A DNA stretch of 64,000 nt from positions 17,543-81,542 of the forward strand of contig CAZSNT010000025.1 in the NCBI GenBank assembly GCA_964607765.1. The letters are read 5' to 3'. This DNA comes from CAZSNT01 sp964607765 (GTDB taxonomy: Bacteria > Verrucomicrobiota > Lentisphaeria > Oligosphaerales > JABHEG01). Position 1 is the stretch's first letter, and every line of letters starts with the position of its first letter. The position numbers and the translations under genes are program-made. A model generated the notes under the pieces. It saw only the letters and a program-made list of their open reading frames with translations, did not search any database and had not been told where the DNA came from. This document shows, piece by piece, positions 24,532-33,814 of this stretch.

Positions 24532-25962
24532 TCACGTCCCGGAACGGGCCGCCGTGCAATCAGTCCGATCTGCCCGCCAGGCGCCGACTTTCCTGGCCGC
24601 TTTCAGGACCAGCCGCATCAGCGCCGAGGTCTGCCTGAACGAGCCCTCGAACCAGATCGAGGCGCGCGGAACGGGGATGACGCCCGTCCTGAACGCCTCT
24701 GCAACATCGTGCCAGCCAAAGGGCCGCCCGAAACGAGAAGTGACGTCCAGTTGGCCCAGCCTGTCCCCGAGCGGCAGGCAGCCCCATGCCTCCGCCTCCG
24801 TGGCCGAGGGCTGACCCCAGAAAGCAAGCAGCACATCCTGTATTGCCTCGCCCGCGTCCCCGGCCAGATCCGTCCCGCCCCACTCGCGCGCAAACGCCTC
24901 GCTGAAGTGGTACACGGTCTGCCGCAGCAGGTCGAAGGTCCAGCTCACGTACGTGGTCTCCTCGTCCGACAGGACGGGCTCGATCCGCTGCCCCTCTCTG
25001 CGGTAGCCGGCGACCATCCCGTGCATCGCCGTGCACATGGGTTCGATGATGGCAGCCAACTGCGGCAGCAGGTCGTTGATCATCCCGGTCTGCCGCTGTT
25101 CGTCCACAAAGAAGCCCTCCGCGTCCAAGTGCGGCACACTCTCGTCCTCGCCCCGGCGCAGACCGAAGTAGAGCCCGAACGGCGCGACGGGCACGGGCGC
25201 GCCCGGGTCAGCCGACTCACACAAGTCGCCGTACAGCCGTGCCAGGGCCCGCTGCATGTTCGCATACCACCCGAGATCAACCAGCCCGCAGCGATCGCCA
25301 CTGAGCAGCCCTTCCTGCCGCAGATACGCTATCAGCAGCTCGCGACGCTGCCGAGCGCTGGCCAGGATGTGCTCGCCAATGTCCGCCGACTCGAGCATGG
25401 CGGTCCACAGCTGCTGCCGCGCCGCCGAGTCCAGGTTGTGCCCCCAATCAGCAGGCCCGAATCCGACGCGTGTGAGCGCGTCGGGCAGCTGTTCCGGCAT
25501 CAGCCCGATCCGGTCCAGGCAACTGCGTACGGAGACAAACGGCGCGGGTTCGAACGCCACGTGCAGCTGCTGCTCACTGATCGCAGTGATACAGGCGGGC
25601 ACGACGGCCTTCCTGCTTACCATCAGATAGCCCAGCTCCGGGGCCACATCGGTGCCGCTGCTCAGTCGTGAGACTACTTCCAGCGGCAGCTGCCCGTCGC
25701 GGCTGAGGAAGTAAAGGCGGCGGAGGCCCAAATCGGCGGTCCGGCGCAGGACCCAGAGCCCGAACGCGGTCAGCGCGGGCCCCAGCATGCCGCAGACCAC
25801 ATCACGGACTGCCCGGCTCTCCGCGTCCGATTGCGGGAATTCACGCCGGACCAGGCGCGACGTCGCTGCCAACGCGCCGGCAAGGCCGTCACCCGCGCGT
25901 GCGTGCTCGTCGAGGATCGCCTCGTACCGCGTGCTCTGTTCGTTACAGTGGTGATCTGCCAC
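24532..25962 (-). CDS. HAD-like protein of the capsule/glycosyl-locus type
   Basis: The 476-aa protein starts with GTG. Its middle-N part contains MLGPALTAFGLWVLRRTADLGLRRLYFLSRDGQ, which matches large HAD-superfamily-like proteins found in polysaccharide biosynthesis loci (motif YFLxRDG), and GLVDLGWYANMQRAL later. Those proteins are often fused to glycosyltransferases; here the protein stands alone, without glycosyltransferase neighbours. The catalytic Asp pair of classic HADs (DxDxT) is not obvious, so enzymatic function is uncertain. It converges on yjbQ with 31 bp between stops. Confidence 0.6.
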   Translation of the reverse strand: MADHHCNEQSTRYEAILDEHARAGDGLAGALAATSRLVRREFPQSDAESRAVRDVVCGMLGPALTAFGLWVLRRTADLGLRRLYFLSRDGQLPLEVVSRLSSGTDVAPELGYLMVSRKAVVPACITAISEQQLHVAFEPAPFVSVRSCLDRIGLMPEQLPDALTRVGFGPADWGHNLDSAARQQLWTAMLESADIGEHILASARQRRELLIAYLRQEGLLSGDRCGLVDLGWYANMQRALARLYGDLCESADPGAPVPVAPFGLYFGLRRGEDESVPHLDAEGFFVDEQRQTGMINDLLPQLAAIIEPMCTAMHGMVAGYRREGQRIEPVLSDEETTYVSWTFDLLRQTVYHFSEAFAREWGGTDLAGDAGEAIQDVLLAFWGQPSATEAEAWGCLPLGDRLGQLDVTSRFGRPFGWHDVAEAFRTGVIPVPRASIWFEGSFRQTSALMRLVLKAARKVGAWRADRTDCTAARSGT

Positions 25963-26124
25963 GATCTCAGTCCGTCAGAATCAGGTTCTGTGTAACATAC
26001 GCAGGAGACGCAACCTGACAATCCCTCGACTCCCCTCCCGAGACTTCACGCGCAGCCTGTTCTCTGGCCACTTCCGCCGCTACTGTACTGCAAGGGCCGT
26101 TGCCGCGGCCGGGAACCTGCTCAC

Positions 26125-28341
26125 ATGAACATCGCCAGAGTCGTCATCAACCTGTCCCTGGATCGGGAGTTCGATTACCTGATCCCGGACCACCTGCGCA
26201 CACGTGTGCGGGTGGGCTCACGTGTCCGCGTCCCGTTCGGCACGGGCAAGCGGGAACGCGTGGGGTACGTCGTCTGTCTGGCGGACAGCTCGATCTTCCC
26301 GAAACTCAAGCCCATCAGCGCCGTCGAAGGCGAGCGCGAACAGATTCCGGACAACCTGGTCTGGCTTGCGGGCTGGATATCGCGTTACTACTGCTGCGCC
26401 CGGGAACAGGCGGTGCGTGCCATGCTCCCCGCCGTGGTTCGCGGCGGGAAGGTGAAGAAGAAGACCCGGCGTTTCGCGTTCATCAACCCCGATGCGGACC
26501 TGCCGCACGAGCTCCCCAAGCTCGAGCGCCGGGCGCCGAAACAGGCTGCCGCACTGCGGTACCTGGTGCGATCAGGCCCGGTCCGCACCACATCGCTGCA
26601 GCGCGACACGGGCGCCGGCCCGGATGTGATCCGACGCCTGCAGAAGAAGGACCTGATCGTTGTCGAGGAACGGGTTGTGGCGCGCGACCCGTTTGCCGAC
26701 GATGTGATACTGCCCTCCGCGCCGCCGCAGCTGACGGCCGAACAGCAGCAGGCGCTGGGCCCGATCCACGCGTCCCTGGACAGCGCCGACGCGCGCATCT
26801 TCCTGCTGCACGGCGTCACGGGCAGCGGCAAAACGGAGGTCTACCTGCGGGCCATCGAGCACTGTCTGAAACTGGGCAAAGAGGCCATCGTGCTGGTGCC
26901 GGAGATCTCGCTCACACCCCAAACCACGGAACGTTTCCGCAGCCGCTTCCACGAACACGTCAGCGTGTTGCACAGCGGACTCAGCGACGGCGAACGCTTC
27001 GACGAGTGGACCAAAGTCAGCGAGGGCAGGACACGGATCGTCGTGGGCGCACGCTCCGCGCTGTTCGCGCCGTTCCGGCAGCTTGGCTTGATCGTGGTCG
27101 ACGAAGAGCACGAGTCCACCTACAAACAGGACGAAGCGCCGCGCTACCACGCGCGGGACATTGCCGTGGTCAGAGGCAAGCGCGAACACGCTGCCGTGAT
27201 CCTCGGCTCCGCCACCCCGTCACTGGAGTCGTTCCACAACGCCCGCACGGGCAAGTACGAACTGCTGGAGCTGACGCGCCGCGTCGACGACCGCGTGATG
27301 CCGAACATGGAACTGGTCGACATGCGCGCCGAAGCCGCGCTGCGCGGCGCGGCGCAGATCTTCTCGCGCCGACTCGAAGACCTGGTCCGCAGTCGCCTGG
27401 ATCGCGGCGAGCAGACGATCCTGTTCCTGAATCGGCGCGGCTACGCGACCCAGATGCTCTGTACCATGTGCGGGTTCGTGGCGACCTGTGACGACTGCAG
27501 CATCTCCTACACGTACCACAGGCGACACCAACAGCTCTGCTGCCACCTGTGTGGCCGTGTGCTGCCTGCGCCCAGCCAGTGCCCGCAGTGCAAAGACGAG
27601 GGAATCCGCTACACCGGGCTGGGTACGGAGAAGGTCGAAGCGCTCGCGCACAAGCTGTTCCCCAAGGCCAGCATCGGACGGATGGACTCCGATACCATGA
27701 CGGGCAAGAACGCGCACAAGAAAATGCTGACAGCATTCCGTTCCGGAAGGGTGCAGATCCTGATCGGCACGCAGATGATCGCGAAGGGCCTGGATTTCCC
27801 CAACGTCACCCTCGTCGGTGTCATCTTCGCGGACCTGGGACTGTTCCTGCCCGACTTCCGGGCCTCGGAACGCACGTTCCAGCTCCTCACCCAAGTCGCC
27901 GGCAGAGCGGGTCGGGGCGACGTGCCGGGCCGTGTCATAGTGCAAAGCTACACTCCCTTCCACCTCGCGCTGCAGTGCGCGCTGCACCACGATTACCACG
28001 AGTTCTTCACGGACGAGATGGCCGCCCGTCAAGCCTTGGAGTTCCCTCCTGCAACACACCTGCTGATGGTCAACTTCCGCGGCGAGGACGAAGGGAAAAC
28101 GGCAGCGGCAGCCGAAGCGTTCGCCGCGGCACTCACCACACGCATCGCCCCGGACGTCAGGCTCGCCGTCCCCATGCCGGCGCCCATCGCAAAAATAAGA
28201 CGTTTCTTTCGTTACCAGGTGATGCTGCGCGGCGGCAACACCATGCAACTGGTTCGCACCCTCCGTCAGATGGCCGTGACGAACAACAAGGGCTGGGGTG
28301 CGGAGGTTTTTGTGGACGTGGATCCGCAGTCGCTGCTGTAA
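26125..28341 (+). CDS. priA: Primosomal protein N' (replication restart helicase)
   Basis: PriA (738 aa) recognises stalled forks and reloads the replicative helicase. The N-terminal 3'BD domain (ARVVINLSLDREFDYLIP) is followed by a winged-helix part, an SF2 helicase core with Walker A HGVTGSGKTEVYL, DEEH box (VVDEEHESTYKQ) and GSATPSLES, then the diagnostic zinc region with Cys pairs (CTMCGFVATCDDC, CCHLCG, CPQCKDEG) and the motif GTEKVEAL, motif V/VI IGTQMIAKGLDFPNVTLV and AGRAGRGDVPG. The protein appears intact and of usual length. Confidence 0.96.
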   Translation: MNIARVVINLSLDREFDYLIPDHLRTRVRVGSRVRVPFGTGKRERVGYVVCLADSSIFPKLKPISAVEGEREQIPDNLVWLAGWISRYYCCAREQAVRAMLPAVVRGGKVKKKTRRFAFINPDADLPHELPKLERRAPKQAAALRYLVRSGPVRTTSLQRDTGAGPDVIRRLQKKDLIVVEERVVARDPFADDVILPSAPPQLTAEQQQALGPIHASLDSADARIFLLHGVTGSGKTEVYLRAIEHCLKLGKEAIVLVPEISLTPQTTERFRSRFHEHVSVLHSGLSDGERFDEWTKVSEGRTRIVVGARSALFAPFRQLGLIVVDEEHESTYKQDEAPRYHARDIAVVRGKREHAAVILGSATPSLESFHNARTGKYELLELTRRVDDRVMPNMELVDMRAEAALRGAAQIFSRRLEDLVRSRLDRGEQTILFLNRRGYATQMLCTMCGFVATCDDCSISYTYHRRHQQLCCHLCGRVLPAPSQCPQCKDEGIRYTGLGTEKVEALAHKLFPKASIGRMDSDTMTGKNAHKKMLTAFRSGRVQILIGTQMIAKGLDFPNVTLVGVIFADLGLFLPDFRASERTFQLLTQVAGRAGRGDVPGRVIVQSYTPFHLALQCALHHDYHEFFTDEMAARQALEFPPATHLLMVNFRGEDEGKTAAAAEAFAAALTTRIAPDVRLAVPMPAPIAKIRRFFRYQVMLRGGNTMQLVRTLRQMAVTNNKGWGAEVFVDVDPQSLL

Positions 28342-28363
28342 GCACTGGCGGGCAATTGCCCCC

Positions 28364-28392
28364 TTGACTTTTGCACGGCCCAAATCTATCCT
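28364..28392 (+). promoter_or_regulatory. Candidate sigma-70-like promoter
   Basis: TTGACT (28364-28369) and TATCCT (28387-28392) are spaced by 17 bp in the priA-kinase intergenic region, 39 bp ahead of the hybrid kinase start. Matches to consensus are 5/6 and 4/6. The local AT content is higher than its surroundings. Confidence 0.45.
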
Positions 28393-28430
28393 AACTCGGC
28401 ACCCGGAAAGACCGTCCTCGGAGCAGCGGG

Positions 28431-30143
28431 ATGAACACACACGCACGCATACTGGCTGTTGACGACGATCCGGCCTTCCTGCGCCTGGAAGAACGTCTAC
28501 TCAAGAGAGCCGGCTACGAGGTGCTGACCGCGGCAAGCGGCGCGGAGACGCTGGCGGCGGCGGACGCGCATCATCCGGACCTGGTGCTGCTGGACGTGGA
28601 GCTGCCGGACGCGAACGGCATCGAGCTGTGCCCGCAGATCAAGGCAATGCCCGGCCTCGAAGGATGCTTCGTGGTCCTTATCTCGGGCAAGTTCACGGGC
28701 TCGGACAGCCAGGTTGACGGGCTCGAGACCGGAGCGGACGACTACCTCGTCAAACCAATCCCGCCGCGGGAACTGCTCGCCCGAGTCCAGAATGTGATCC
28801 GAATCAAGGAGTCGCAGGACCAGGTACGCATCCAGGGACGGCGGCAGGCCGTTGTCGCCGAATACGGACAACGCATGCTCACCACTCCCGACTCCGCTCA
28901 GCTCTTCGGGGACGCTGTGTCCGTCGTGCGCGAGACGCTGCAGTCGCAGTCCGCTCAGGTTTTCGAGTTTGCCGAGGACCGGGAGGAGCTCGTGCTGAGC
29001 GCCTGCTGCGGCTGGAAGGAACAGCTTCTCGGTCGCGCCGCCCTCGACGCGGGCGACCACACGCTGGGCCGCCACGTACTGGACTCGCCAACGCCGGTGA
29101 CCTGGGAGAACCTGAGCGATGAAGCACGGTTCCCGATGCCGCCGCTGTTCGGCTCCCAGAACGCCGTGAGCGGCATGATCACCGCCATCCCCGGCCGCCC
29201 GGTCCCGTTCGGCGCGATCAGCGTTTGCTTCGCCGAGCCGCGCAGCTTCGATGCCACAGACACGAATTTCCTGCAGTCGATCGCACACATGACCGGGGCC
29301 GTCATCGAACGCGCGAAGATGGAACAGACTCTCGCCTACCGCGCGGAACTCTACAAGGCAGCCAAGGAGTCCGCGGAGCAGGCAAACCTGCTCAAGAGCC
29401 AGTTCCTGGCCAACATGAGCCATGAACTGCGCACGCCGCTCAACGCCATCATCGGTTTCTCACAGGTGCTCCTCGAGATGCACTTCGGCGAGCTCAACGA
29501 GAAGCAGTCCAAGTATGCGCAGAACATCCTCGACAGCGGCGAGCATCTACTGGCGCTGATCAACGACATTCTCGACCTGTCGAAAATCGAGGCAGGGAAA
29601 ATGGAATTGGAGCTGGACCGGTTCAGGATCGCAGACATGCTGCGGAGCAGTCTGAACCTGATCAAGGAAAAGGCAATGAGGCACCGGCAGAAGCTCGAGC
29701 TGTCCGTGCCGGAAGACGTCACCGACCTGGAGATGACGGCTGACGAGCGCCGTATCAAACAAGTCATGTTCAATCTGCTCGGCAACGCTGCGAAGTTCAC
29801 GCCCGACGGCGGCCGGATCGCTGTGGAAGCCGTGCTGATGGCGACCTCGGACCGCGGGACCGACGGGCCCGGCGTCCGGATTACTGTCTCAGACACGGGA
29901 ATCGGTGTTGATTCCGCCGATCACAAAGGGATTTTCGCCGAGTTTTACCAGGTCAAAGGTGGAACATCCGGGAAGACCCCAGGCACAGGGCTGGGGCTCC
30001 CCGTGAGTCGGCGGATCGTTGAGATGCACGGCGGCTGCATGTGGGTGGAGAGCGCGGGCAAGGACCAGGGCAGCCGCTTCAGCTTCGAGCTGCCGCTGAC
30101 CGCCGCCCCCCAACCCCGTGAAGGCGAAGCAGATGACCAGTGA
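28431..30143 (+). CDS. Receiver-GAF-histidine kinase sensor
   Basis: The 570-aa protein begins with a receiver domain (phospho-acceptor Asp55 in LVLLDVELPD, with DDD at 11-13 and the K of VKPIPP), then a GAF-like region (about 150-300), and an ATP-dependent kinase core: dimerisation helix FLANMSHELRTPLNAIIGFSQ (His331), the N box LLGNAAKFTPDGG, DTGIGV, and GTGLGLPVSRRIVEMHGG. Receiver-first hybrid kinases typically take phosphate from another kinase and modulate their own activity; ligand unknown. A promoter-like pair lies upstream and the stop overlaps the HDAC-like gene. Confidence 0.93.
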   Translation: MNTHARILAVDDDPAFLRLEERLLKRAGYEVLTAASGAETLAAADAHHPDLVLLDVELPDANGIELCPQIKAMPGLEGCFVVLISGKFTGSDSQVDGLETGADDYLVKPIPPRELLARVQNVIRIKESQDQVRIQGRRQAVVAEYGQRMLTTPDSAQLFGDAVSVVRETLQSQSAQVFEFAEDREELVLSACCGWKEQLLGRAALDAGDHTLGRHVLDSPTPVTWENLSDEARFPMPPLFGSQNAVSGMITAIPGRPVPFGAISVCFAEPRSFDATDTNFLQSIAHMTGAVIERAKMEQTLAYRAELYKAAKESAEQANLLKSQFLANMSHELRTPLNAIIGFSQVLLEMHFGELNEKQSKYAQNILDSGEHLLALINDILDLSKIEAGKMELELDRFRIADMLRSSLNLIKEKAMRHRQKLELSVPEDVTDLEMTADERRIKQVMFNLLGNAAKFTPDGGRIAVEAVLMATSDRGTDGPGVRITVSDTGIGVDSADHKGIFAEFYQVKGGTSGKTPGTGLGLPVSRRIVEMHGGCMWVESAGKDQGSRFSFELPLTAAPQPREGEADDQ

Positions 30144-31098
30144 CCAGGAACCGCCCCCCCGCACTCTGGGTCTGGTCTACGACCCCGTGTTCAAACAGCA
30201 CGTCCCCGGGCAAGGGCATCCGGAACGCCCGGAACGCCACGATGCCGCCGTGGCCGGCGTTGCCGAGGCAGGCACGGAACAGACGGTCGTTGAGCTGCCG
30301 ATTCGCGCAGCGTCAGACGCCGAGCTCGCACTCACGCACACGGCCGACTACATCAAACTGGCCAAAGCCGAGATTCGCGACGGGCGCTGGCAGCTGAGCA
30401 CGGGCGACACGGCCGTCAGCTCCGGCACGCTCGAGGCTGCCACAAAGGCCGTGGGCAGCGTGCTCGAAGCGGTCGATGCCGTGGCCGCCGGAACGGTTAC
30501 CACTGCGTTCTGCGCGGTCCGGCCGCCCGGACACCACGCGACCCCCGCACGCGGCATGGGATTCTGCGTGTTCAACAACGTGGCCATCGCAGCACGCCAC
30601 GCGCAAACGCGGCACGGCGCCGAGAGGATCCTGATCGTTGATTGGGATGTGCACCACGGAAACGGGACGCAGGACGCGTTCTACAGCGATCCGGCCGTGT
30701 TCTACTTCAGCACGCACCAGTGGCCGTTCTACCCCGGCACGGGGCACGGCAGTGAGACGGGAACCGGCGAGGGACAAGGCGCTACACTGAACTGCCCCTT
30801 CCCCGGAGGGACAACCGGACAGCAGCTCGCCGCTGCGTTCCGCGACCGGCTGGTGCCCGCGATGCAGGAGTTCCGGCCCGAATTCGTGCTGATCTCGGCA
30901 GGATTCGATGCGCTGCGCCAGGATCCCATCGGCGGCATGCTTCTCGACCCTGATGACTACGCCGAACTCACGCGCATCGTCATGGGCATCGCCGCAGAAC
31001 ACGCCGACGGCCGCATCGTCAGCGTCCTCGAGGGCGGCTACCATCTGATGGGGTTGATGGCCGCGGTCAGCGCACACGTCAAAACGCTTCTGACCTGA
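30133..31098 (+). CDS. Histone deacetylase-like (AcuC/HDAC superfamily) amidohydrolase
   Basis: The 321-aa protein is a zinc-dependent deacetylase-fold enzyme that may remove acyl groups from lysines, polyamines or other amides. Seen are the substrate-entry start HPERPERHDAA, RPPGHHATPARGMGFCVFNN with the catalytic His pair, DWDVHHGNGTQDAFYSD (zinc ligands D and H), STHQWPFYPGTGH, LISAGFDALRQDPIGG (third zinc ligand D) and EGGYHL. All catalytic residues appear intact. It overlaps the sensor-kinase stop by 11 bp, so the two are probably co-translated; substrate cannot be told. A GTG 15 bp upstream is an alternative start. Confidence 0.92.
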   Translation: MTSDQEPPPRTLGLVYDPVFKQHVPGQGHPERPERHDAAVAGVAEAGTEQTVVELPIRAASDAELALTHTADYIKLAKAEIRDGRWQLSTGDTAVSSGTLEAATKAVGSVLEAVDAVAAGTVTTAFCAVRPPGHHATPARGMGFCVFNNVAIAARHAQTRHGAERILIVDWDVHHGNGTQDAFYSDPAVFYFSTHQWPFYPGTGHGSETGTGEGQGATLNCPFPGGTTGQQLAAAFRDRLVPAMQEFRPEFVLISAGFDALRQDPIGGMLLDPDDYAELTRIVMGIAAEHADGRIVSVLEGGYHLMGLMAAVSAHVKTLLT

Positions 31099-31369
31099 CG
31101 CGCTGCTGCTGCCATTCATAGATGGACGGCACGGCGGGAGCGGGACGCGGAACAGTGCCGCCCAGCGGCAGCGCCTGGTTGCCCGTCATCACGGCCGGCT
31201 CCCCGACACCCGCCGCAAAGACAGCGTTGCCCGCAACTGGGACATTGGTTCCTGCGCCGGCAATGACCTTGTCGGGGCCGTCTTCCGAGGCTATCTTTTG
31301 CCGAACTGAATATGTGGTTCCGAGGTCTGTCTGAAGCTGCCCCACGCAGCGCCTGCAGAGACGGGCCAC
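31079..31369 (-). CDS. Possible small uncharacterised protein
   Basis: An open minus-strand frame of about 96 codons fills the interval between the HDAC-like gene and the next plus-strand gene, overlapping the HDAC 3' end by 20 bp. It has a CRRC pair near its start and a Pro-rich end (GGTVPRPAPAVPSIYEWQQQ). No family is recognised. The interval is otherwise unexplained, and codon choice is not clearly different from a true gene, but no ribosome site is obvious and the frame may be accidental. Confidence 0.28.
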   Translation of the reverse strand: MARLCRRCVGQLQTDLGTTYSVRQKIASEDGPDKVIAGAGTNVPVAGNAVFAAGVGEPAVMTGNQALPLGGTVPRPAPAVPSIYEWQQQRVRSEAF

Positions 31370-31383
31370 GACGCAATCCGCCA

Positions 31384-32091
31384 ATGGACTGGTCAATGCC
31401 GCACCGTGACGAAATCTGGTATGCCGCCACCGCAACCCGCGTTGTGCTGGCGCCGCAGAGGGACCTGGAGACGTTCGGGCAGACGTCGGTGCACTACTAT
31501 GTGGTCACCGAACTGTTGGATGCGGTCAACCAGATCCGGGTCCGCCAGGGCAAGATCGTGGCCGAACGCCCGCGCGTGATCATGCCGCGGTACTTCGTGA
31601 GTCAAGCGCTGGAGAACTTTGGCAAGGAAGCGCAGCAGTACGTCGAGTCGCTGCTGCGCAGCACGGAAGGGTTGCGGATCCTCGAATACGGCCTGCGCTT
31701 CCGAAAAGAAGAGCACAGCGAAGAGGTCATTCAGGGCGAAGTCAATGAAGTTGCCGACCAGGTAGCTGCCCAAGCCAAGGACAGGAGCTCCGTGGTGTGC
31801 GGCGTCGTCATCGGTGTGGACGACCTGTGGGAGGTGTCCCTCCTCAAGTTCATGAGCCAGGTGATCAGCGGCTCGGCGGCGCACAATATCCGGGAATTGG
31901 CGGGCAGAGGACTGCTGGACGCTCCCGATGGCACGGTACCCAACGCGGTCAGAGTCGAACTCGAATCGGATTTCCGCGACGCAGCGGGCAGCCGCGACCG
32001 CCTTGAGAAGCTGGGCAAGAAGCTGCGCGACTACGGTGTGTTCAAGCAGTACGAGGACAGGTTCTTCGGCCTGTTGCGCTCGGTACGTTAG
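31384..32091 (+). CDS. Uncharacterised protein paired with ClpX-like unfoldase
   Basis: The 235-aa product is soluble-looking, with an N-terminal alpha/beta part (RVVLAPQRDLETFGQTSVHYYVVTEL and ERPRVIMPRYFVSQALENFGKEAQQYV) and a long helical C-terminal half rich in Arg/Glu that could form a coiled coil or helical bundle. No known domain is recognised. The ATG at 31384 is chosen because upstream in-frame residues look non-coding. It ends 35 bp before the ClpX-like gene, so a role as adaptor, substrate or regulator of that unfoldase is a reasonable inference. Confidence 0.72.
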   Translation: MDWSMPHRDEIWYAATATRVVLAPQRDLETFGQTSVHYYVVTELLDAVNQIRVRQGKIVAERPRVIMPRYFVSQALENFGKEAQQYVESLLRSTEGLRILEYGLRFRKEEHSEEVIQGEVNEVADQVAAQAKDRSSVVCGVVIGVDDLWEVSLLKFMSQVISGSAAHNIRELAGRGLLDAPDGTVPNAVRVELESDFRDAAGSRDRLEKLGKKLRDYGVFKQYEDRFFGLLRSVR

Positions 32092-32126
32092 ATGCCCTGC
32101 AGGGCAGTGGTGCAGAGACGCTGGAA

Positions 32127-33713
32127 ATGAGCAAGGACGACAAGAAAGACCCGAAGACGTTGGCGGAGGACCTGCAGGAGAAACTGCAGGAGCTGCTGAA
32201 GAGCGCCAATGTCCGGTTCGTGTACGGCACGCCGGACCAGGATGCGGCCGCGCCGGACGACGCGTCGGAGAGCCCGCCGCCGGATGCGGACGAAGCGCTG
32301 CGCCGAATCCGTGAGTTCAACCTGAAGCCGCGTGATATCCGCGATTACCTGGACCGCTTCGTGGTCAGCCAGGCGGAGGCGAAGAAGGTCCTGTCCGTAG
32401 CCATCTGCGACCACTACAACCACGTGCGCCACTGCCTGGAGAGCGGCGACAGCACGGAGGAAGAGTACGCCAAACACAACGTGCTGCTGCTTGGTCCGAC
32501 CGGTGTGGGCAAGACGTATCTGATGAAGTGCGCGGCGCGCCTGATCGGCGTCCCGTTCGTGAAGGCAGACGCCACCAAGTTCTCGGAGACTGGCTACGTC
32601 GGCTACGATGTCGAGGATATTGTCCGCGACCTGGTACGCACCGCGAGTGATGACCCGGACCTGGCCCAGTACGGCATTGTCTACATTGACGAAGTCGACA
32701 AGATCGCGACCCGGTCACGGGAGGGCGTGAGAGACGTGTCCGGGCGCGGCGTGCAGGTGAACCTGCTCAAATTGATGGAGGACACCGAGGTCAAGCTGCT
32801 CGGCCAAACGGATGTGCTGGGTCAGATGCGGGCTGCCATGGCGATTCAGGCCGGCAGCGCACCCCCCAGACAGACGATCCGAACCGGACACATCCTGTTC
32901 ATCGTCAGCGGCGCCTTCGACAAACTGAACGAGATCATCAAGCGGCGCCTGGGCAGTCGACAGATCGGGTTCCGGTCGGACGGGACGGGAACCCCCGAGG
33001 AGGACGAGGTCAGCCGATACCTGCATCTGGTACGCACGGCGGACTTGGTCGAATACGGCTTCGAGCCGGAGTTCGCCGGGCGCCTGCCGGTGCGCGTGGC
33101 ATTCGAGGGTCTGAATGTGGACGACTTGGAGAAGATCCTCCTCGATGCCGAGGAGAGCATCCTGCGCCAATACGAGGGCGATTTCCGCAACTACGGTATC
33201 CGCATGCGCATGAGCGGCGAGGCCGTCAGGGAGACGGCCCGACTCGCGCACGAAGAGAAGACCGGCGCCCGGGGCCTCATGACGGTGCTTGAGCGCGCGC
33301 TCCGCGAGTTCAAGTTCGAGCTGCCGTCCACGGCGGTGAAGGAGTTCGAAGTGACGCGGGACACGATGAGTGCGCCGGAACCCGCGCTGCGCGAGCTGAT
33401 GCACGAGAACCGAGACGCGCAGCGCGAACTGATGCGCAACGAAGCTCACGCGTTCATTGAGCAGTTCGAACGACGCCATGGCCTCAGACTCAGACTCACT
33501 GCGGCGGCAGCGGATCTGATCGTTGATCTGAGTCTGGAATCGGGACGGACCGTGCGGGCCGTGTGCGAGGAACGCTTCCACGATTTCGAGTATGGTCTGA
33601 AGCTTGTCGCACGCAACAGCGGCAAGACGCAGTTCACGATTACGAAACAGGCAGTCCGCCAGCCGGACCGGACGCTGTCGGAATGGATCACGGAACGCTA
33701 CAAGCAGCCGTGA
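32127..33713 (+). CDS. ClpX-like AAA+ unfoldase lacking the zinc-binding domain
   Basis: The 528-aa protein has a ClpX-type AAA+ module: Walker A GPTGVGKT (123-130), pore-loop ETGYVGYDVEDI, Walker B IVYIDEVDKIA, sensor region DVSGRGVQVNLLKLMED, and the ClpP-docking tripeptide IGF (280-282), with FAGRLPVRVAFEGL and GARGLMTVLE. The N-terminal Cys4 zinc-binding domain of canonical ClpX is absent, replaced by about 80 acidic residues. After the usual ClpX end there is an added C-terminal region of about 120 residues. The IGF loop predicts docking to a ClpP-type protease; the altered N-terminus predicts different substrates or adaptors. It pairs with the preceding gene. Confidence 0.88.
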   Translation: MSKDDKKDPKTLAEDLQEKLQELLKSANVRFVYGTPDQDAAAPDDASESPPPDADEALRRIREFNLKPRDIRDYLDRFVVSQAEAKKVLSVAICDHYNHVRHCLESGDSTEEEYAKHNVLLLGPTGVGKTYLMKCAARLIGVPFVKADATKFSETGYVGYDVEDIVRDLVRTASDDPDLAQYGIVYIDEVDKIATRSREGVRDVSGRGVQVNLLKLMEDTEVKLLGQTDVLGQMRAAMAIQAGSAPPRQTIRTGHILFIVSGAFDKLNEIIKRRLGSRQIGFRSDGTGTPEEDEVSRYLHLVRTADLVEYGFEPEFAGRLPVRVAFEGLNVDDLEKILLDAEESILRQYEGDFRNYGIRMRMSGEAVRETARLAHEEKTGARGLMTVLERALREFKFELPSTAVKEFEVTRDTMSAPEPALRELMHENRDAQRELMRNEAHAFIEQFERRHGLRLRLTAAAADLIVDLSLESGRTVRAVCEERFHDFEYGLKLVARNSGKTQFTITKQAVRQPDRTLSEWITERYKQP

Positions 33714-33814
33714 CCACGGTGTGCTACAGTGTCTGGCGACACGAACACGCGAACAACACCAGTGCGGACAGTGAGCCGCCACTCGACACGCTACTCAGCC
33801 GAAAGGGGCATTGT

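Noticed and set aside
26100..27491. Plus-strand frame of 463 codons overlapping priA
   Set aside because: It is the shifted frame of priA, rich in Arg and Gly, while priA motifs are complete in the other frame.
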